This document shows positions 59,426 to 64,000 of a stretch of DNA of 64,000 bases, piece after piece. The position numbers and the translations under genes are program-made. The stretch comes from Rhizoclosmatium globosum (lineage: Eukaryota > Chytridiomycota > Chytridiomycetes > Chytridiales > Chytriomycetaceae). Each line of letters opens with the position of its first letter. Positions within the stretch are counted from its first letter, which is position 1. Location of the stretch: positions 744,001-808,000 of the forward strand of contig MCGO01000006.1 of the NCBI GenBank assembly GCA_002104985.1, written 5' to 3'. Below the pieces are notes generated by a model. It was not told the DNA's origin, did no database searches, and was given only the letters and a program-made list of their open reading frames with translations.

Positions 59426-60860
59426 CTATTGCTTATTCTTTCTATGTGCAGAAAAGACCTCTAGTACCTCAGTGTGTCCTCCCCGCTTTGCGTCATAAAC
59501 TGCTTGCACTGTGGGAGGAAATCGGCCATCCTCCAACAACATCCTGACCACATTCACGTTTCCTTTGCCAGCAGCACCAGCCAATATTTTACCTCCCTCA
59601 TCCGCCGAAACAATCAATCGAGGATCCTTCAACAAAGTCTGAATAGACTCACAATGCCCTCGAACAGCCATTTTATAAAGTGCCGCATGCCTGTCCGCCG
59701 ATGGATTCACCCTTGCATCAGATAACAAAATCCGAAACATGTGCGCGTTCTGTTCATCCGTCTTTGAGTTGATGAGTCCAACTAGAGTAACCGCCCGATT
59801 CCCGTTTGCAGATGGATCCACGCGAAGGTCTTTCAGAATCGCAGACACGATGCTCGGGATATTGTTAATAACAGCTTCAAGCAGAATGCTATCAACGCTG
59901 GGGTCCACGCGTGGGTCCGTCAGGAGTTGTAATGCAGTCTTTTCCCAAGAGATGCACCACGGTTCACCGACGGATCCATGTCTTCGTAAATTGGTGCGAA
60001 CTAATTTGAGAGCCCTGTTGTCTTGAATGGAAGGATTGATTCGGGGGTCTTTCATCAAGGCTTCGACGGCGCTGTAGTATCCGTTTTTCGCCGCGTGGAT
60101 TAGATCTTCGTTGCATGGTTGTGCGCGTCCATCTTTGAGCAAGTACTCGATAATGCAGCCGTGTGGAACGATACATGGTATCATTGGGGAGAATTCTGTT
60201 ATCGTTGAATATCATTTCTATGACTTCCAAGACTCCGTAATTGCTGAACCAGTTAAAGAAAGCGAGTCTGTAGTATTCTTGGTCAAAGGCAGCGTCTTTC
60301 AATAATGCATCTGTGATTTTGATGAGTAGAGACTCATTTGGGGGGCCCATATGTAAATCAAGAGGATTGTATCTTCTGGGAGACATGAACAAATGGAGGT
60401 GAAGATATTTTAGCTTTTCAGCTGAGTCCCTGCAACGAATGAGTTCCTTGCAAATAGCAATTTGGTATGTCAGCGGTAACAGGTCCAATCCACTCCAATC
60501 GTTGTCTCTTTCGATGAACGTGAAAACATAATCAATATCGGACTCTATTCCGGAGTTGTTATAATGCGTGAGGAAGTGGGTCTTGGCGAACGAAGAGTCG
60601 TCAAAGACAATGGGGGCAAAGATCGTTTTCGAGGCCCATCCGACTTGAGTAAGATCTGTGGTGATTGGAAGAACTCTATGATGCATCTGAGTACCTCGCG
60701 GGGTAGCGATGTGATGTCTGGCGGACTTGTTAGTGATACTATTCAAATGGGTTGGAGGGATATGATGTGTGTACCCCACCAATTGAAGTTTGTGCAGGCA
60801 AGGAACTCGCAGCTGCTGAATCTCTGGCAGACTCATTGTAAGTTCGAATTGAGCGGTCAT
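59426..60860 (-). CDS. F-box-like protein with DPRVDPS-type ankyrin-like repeats, copy 2
   Basis: Tandem paralogue of the gene at 57968, with the same order and roughly 70 percent identity by eye. The F-box-like part reads PPDITSLPREVLRCIIEF in one frame and DLTQVGWASKTIFAPIVFDD in the next, so a 1-nt break lies near 60672. A second break near 60178 interrupts PHGCIIEYLLKDGRAQPCNE. Repeats include LLTDPRVDPSVDSILLEAVI, ILKDLRVDPSANGNRAVTLV, LLSDARVNPSADRHAALYKM and LLKDPRLIVSADEGGKILAG. Both breaks are absent from copy 1, so the coding potential here was lost recently or the breaks are sequence errors. The start is uncertain. Confidence 0.68.
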
Positions 60861-61103
60861 TGAGATTGGAGCGGACTTGCAATTAATGAAAGAAAAGAAG
60901 AAAAAAATTCTTCTGGAATATATTATTTTATCGATTTCCTTTCCTTTCTATTTATTTCCTCTGCATTCGATGTGGAGGTGTCTTCACAGAATTTCATTTC
61001 ACGTCAGTCAGTCTGACGCTCCTGTAATCACCCAGCCTCCTATTTTGGATCTCCTGATTTGAATCCGTCCTTCTCTTTCAATCCAAGTTAAAATACTAAA
61101 CAA

Positions 61104-62205
61104 ATGGCGTATACCGGATCGCTTCTTTCGTCGCTTGGCCGCGTCTCAGTCGCGCCATTGACTTCGTCGTCGTCGTCGTCGTCGTCGGTGTTGCTGAGTC
61201 ATCGAAACGATTCATTTCTTTCGGTGCAAACTGCGGCGCTCGAGTCGATTGCCGCGACGGTCGCCAAACTTGGAGGATCGTTTGGTGCGCGAGAACTGGC
61301 GCGTGTGAGTGCTTAGTCATTTGGAATGGTAATACCAAACCTGGTGAATACAGTCTCTTTCGGCGGCGGCTTTGCTTAGTGCGAGGCTGGCGGAAGTAGG
61401 GGCCGGCATAGAGCAGCCTGTTATGGCGGTGGCTCCAGTCTCTCTAGTTGCACATAGATTTATTGTGCAGAATCAATTGCAAAGCTCTCCCACTCTGGCA
61501 TTGGACACGTGAGTTGCTCTATGTCGTGGAATGTTTGAATATGACTGGAATATTCTTGGTATAGATGGAAGTCGTTACTCTCCATTCTCCGCTCGGCGTC
61601 TCAACAGCCTCTAAAGTCCTTCCCGTCGTCGGCGGAATCGTAATCGTAACTGCAATCTCTGCAATTGCTTTGCACGTGACAAACGTCCACCTTCCAAAGT
61701 GGAAACTCCTCAAAAACGATATCAATGCACAAGAGGAACAAAATCGATTCGCAACCCTTGAGAATAATCAAATTCATCACAGAATTACGATAACAGATCC
61801 AACAGGAAAGTCTGTCGCAGAACTCCAATCTGAAATCGTGGCTCTCAGAGCTGAGCTAGAAGAATACCGGTCTTTGATTGTCGCTAACGAAGGAAAAGAA
61901 GGCCCCAGTGCTGAAATGGTTTCTTATGAGGCACTATCGGAATCGTATATGCGGGAACTGGAAACGACCAATGCAAGCTTGTAGACCAGGTAAATCTTAT
62001 TTCTTTTCGTTACTCCATCAACGGTATTCCCTAAATCACACCCAGCTCAACACACTCACGTCCGAAGTCAAGATCCACAACACCCGGAAGTCATTCTCAT
62101 GGATGAACTCTCGAAATCATGCGTGACCGCGACGAGTCTGTGAAAGCTCTGGAAACTCAAGTGGAGACTTTGAAGAATGAGAACAGTCTGTTGAGGGACG
62201 GGTGA
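61104..62205 (+). CDS. Membrane coiled-coil protein of unknown function, copy 1
   Basis: The start MAYTGSLLSSLGRVSVAPLT is followed by a poly-Ser tract encoded by a TCG repeat, and LESIAATVAKLGGSFGAREL. Introns follow near 61305-61352 and 61510-61561. Then come SARLAEVGAGIEQPVMAVAP, a strong transmembrane helix (VLPVVGGIVIVTAISAIALH) and a coiled coil (VAELQSEIVALRAELEEYRS). Frame breaks lie at about 61601 (a C missing from GCC) and 61977 (an A missing before CTTGTAG); copy 2 is undamaged at both places. The end is either after ELSKSCVTATSL (about 62142) or, with one more A, at 62205 after NENSLLRDG. The N-terminus may be a mitochondrial leader. Family unknown. Confidence 0.6.
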
Positions 62206-62930
62206 AGGGTTGGAAACGAATTGGGCGAGTTCAGAGAGGTTTTCGTGTTTACCTTTAGTTTGTATTTACTGAACCTTACATCTGCAGCTGTTTCAATCTC
62301 TTGCTATTCCAAGTCCTGCCCTCTTCCCTGGATTATTCACTGCAACAAGAGGGTGATGTTTGATTGATAACATCTCTAAAACACAAATCAACTGAAATCG
62401 ACTCTTGCTCATAACAAATCAATCCATAAAAGCCCAACTTCACATCCATTTATTTTCTTTTTTATTTTTTATTCTAGTATACCAAAATATCCTTCCTCCA
62501 ATTTTCTGACTATACAAGAATACCGACACTGACTCTTGAACAAAACCCATACAGATTCACAATGCCCATATTATCATGAGGTAGGAGCTGAGGGATTCAC
62601 CTGTGAATCTGATAACAAAATCTTATACAGTTTGTATTCTGTTCATCAATTAGTCTTTGAATAAATCATATTGGGTTGAGAGGTCGTTGAGATTGGTGGT
62701 AGCAGGGCGGACGAGAACTGTCTAACAAAAAGGATTTATGATTACTATTCTTCTGAAAATTGTATTATTTTAATCGGTTTCTTTTCCCTTCTCTTAATTT
62801 GATGTGGAAGTGTCTTTCGTGAATTCCAACCCACGTCAGTTGTTACCACCCAACAACCACCACCAAAGTCCAAACAACCAACCAAACAACGCAACAAACC
62901 CTTCTCGACCAATCAGAACCAAGCAACCAA

Positions 62931-64000
62931 ATGGCGTTTACCGGATCGCTTCTTTCATCGCTTGGCCGCGTCTCAGTCGCGCCATCGTCGTCGTCGGTGC
63001 TGCTGAGTCATCACAGCGATGCCTTTCTGTCAGCGCAAAGTGCGGCGCTCGAGTCATTGCCTGCAACAATCGCGAAAATTGGAGGATCGTTTGGGGCGCG
63101 AGAACTGGCGCGCGTGAGTGATTAGTCATTCGTCATTTGGAATGGTAATACCAAAGTGAATACAGTCTCTTTCAGCGGCAGCTTTGCTTAGTGCGAGGCT
63201 GGCGGAAGTAGGGGCGGCATGGAGCAGCCTGTTATGGCGGTGGCTCCTGTCTCTCTTGTTGCACACAGATACATTGTGCAGAATCAATTGCAGAGCTCTC
63301 CTACTCTTGCAATTGATACGTGAGTCTCTCTTTTCGTATACTCATCAATCTGATTGGAATATTTTGTAGATGGAAGTCCTTACTCTCCATTCTCCGCTCG
63401 GCCGTCTCAACAGCCTCTAAAGTTCTTCCCGTCGTGGGCGGAATCGTGATCGTAACTGCAATCTCTGCAATCGCTCTGCACGTGCGAACGTCCGCCTTCC
63501 AAAGTGGAAACTCCTCAAAAACGATATCAATGCCCAAGAGGAACAAAATCGAATCACAATCCTTGAGAATAATCAAACTCATCACAGAATTGCTAGACCG
63601 GATCCAACCGGAATGTCCGTCACAGAACTCCAATCTGAAATCGTGGCTCTCAGAGCTGAGTTGGACCAATACCGCTCCTTGATTGTCGCCAACAAGGGAA
63701 GAGAAAGTCCAAGTGCTGAAATTGGGTCTTACGAAGCACTTTCGGAATCGTATATGCGCGAACTGGAATTGACCAATGCGAAGCTTGTACACCAGGTAAA
63801 TCTCATTTCTTTTCGTTACTACACCAAACCAACTGTAATCATACCATCATATCTAGCTCAACACACTCACGTCCGAAGTCAAGATCCACAATACACGTGA
63901 AGTTATTCTCATGGATGAACTCTCAAAATCATGCGTGACCGGGACGAGTCTGTGAAAGCTTTGGAAACTCAAGTGGAGACTTTGCAGAATGAAAGCAGTC
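62931..64000 (+). CDS. Membrane coiled-coil protein of unknown function, copy 2 (cut by window end)
   Basis: Tandem copy of the gene at 61104, offset 1,827 bp. The start MAFTGSLLSSLGRVSVAPSS has a shorter Ser tract. Exons give SARLAEVGAAWSSL-type sequence in alternative frames, then WKSLLSILRSAVSTASKVLP and VVGGIVIVTAISAIALHV in one correct frame across a GT-AG intron. A 1-nt break near 63486 (absent from copy 1) separates LHV from the NxRLPKWKLLKND equivalent. The coiled coil (VTELQSEIVALRAELDQYRS, ESYMRELELTNAKLVHQ) is intact. The last exon runs off the window. Confidence 0.6.

Larger units (their letters stand above)
60916..64000. repeat. Tandem segmental duplication, unit about 1.83 kb
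   Basis: Sequence from about 60916 to 62210 is repeated from about 62763 to beyond 64000. Similarity begins upstream of the genes in a TATTATTTTA string, continues through a shared GATGTGGA element about 120-130 bp before each ATG, and covers exons and introns. Intron 1 sequences (ATTTGGAATGGTAATACCAA) are nearly identical, so the duplication is fairly recent. Confidence 0.85.

Overview
The window looks like nuclear DNA of an early-diverging fungus, most probably a chytrid. The evidence is short GT-AG introns (mostly 44-66 nt) that restore reading frames precisely, close gene packing, an ATP sulfurylase with the fungal C-terminal APS-kinase-like domain, Pho88/SND3, a Cdc4-like F-box/WD40 protein, a GH5 endoglycoceramidase-like enzyme and an NR2C2AP-like protein. 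No tRNA, rRNA, CRISPR array or intact transposon was found. The lineage call rests on protein character only.

Layout. 0.3-3.6 kb: mitochondrial proline dehydrogenase with two EF-hand-like motifs, a leucine-rich-repeat protein, an isochorismatase-fold hydrolase. 3.7-16.6 kb: remnants of an FAD monooxygenase family interspersed with three copies of one unrecognised membrane-protein family, a GT90 glycosyltransferase, a tomosyn/Sro7-like protein and a metallo-beta-lactamase-fold protein. 16.6-19.7 kb: a zinc-finger gene and a small basic gene that share a homologous last exon. 19.8-31.1 kb: ATP sulfurylase, NR2C2AP-like, Pho88/SND3, an SH3 protein, a WD40 protein, GH5 endoglycoceramidase-like, SGNH hydrolase and a TruA/Pus1-like protein with an altered catalytic loop. 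31.6-35.6 kb: Cdc4-like SCF receptor. 35.9-39.3 kb: an NCB5OR-type cytochrome b5 domain that runs straight into an NADPH-cytochrome P450 reductase (CPR). 39.7-46.6 kb: an unrecognised Ser-rich basic protein, two head-to-head truncated FAD monooxygenases and a helical protein. 46.7-54.4 kb: an ABCC/MRP transporter and a canonical membrane-anchored CPR. 55.2-64 kb: a secreted Cys-rich protein, two tandem F-box-like/ankyrin-like genes and two tandem copies of a membrane coiled-coil gene, the second cut by the window end.

Most genes, including highly conserved single-copy ones, carry one or more 1-nt frame breaks while family similarity continues unbroken on both sides. In the duplicated pair at 61-64 kb each copy is broken where the other is not. 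This pattern fits residual indel errors in the assembly better than mass pseudogenisation, so frame breaks alone were not used to call pseudogenes. The FAD monooxygenase copies are different: they lack whole domains or are inverted, and those are real rearrangements unless misassembled.

The most notable items are the cytochrome b5-CPR fusion (with a separate anchored CPR 12 kb away), the homologous 3-prime exon behind a phase-2 intron in two neighbouring genes, the Pus1-like protein with Glu in place of the catalytic Asp, and the broken FAD monooxygenase family.
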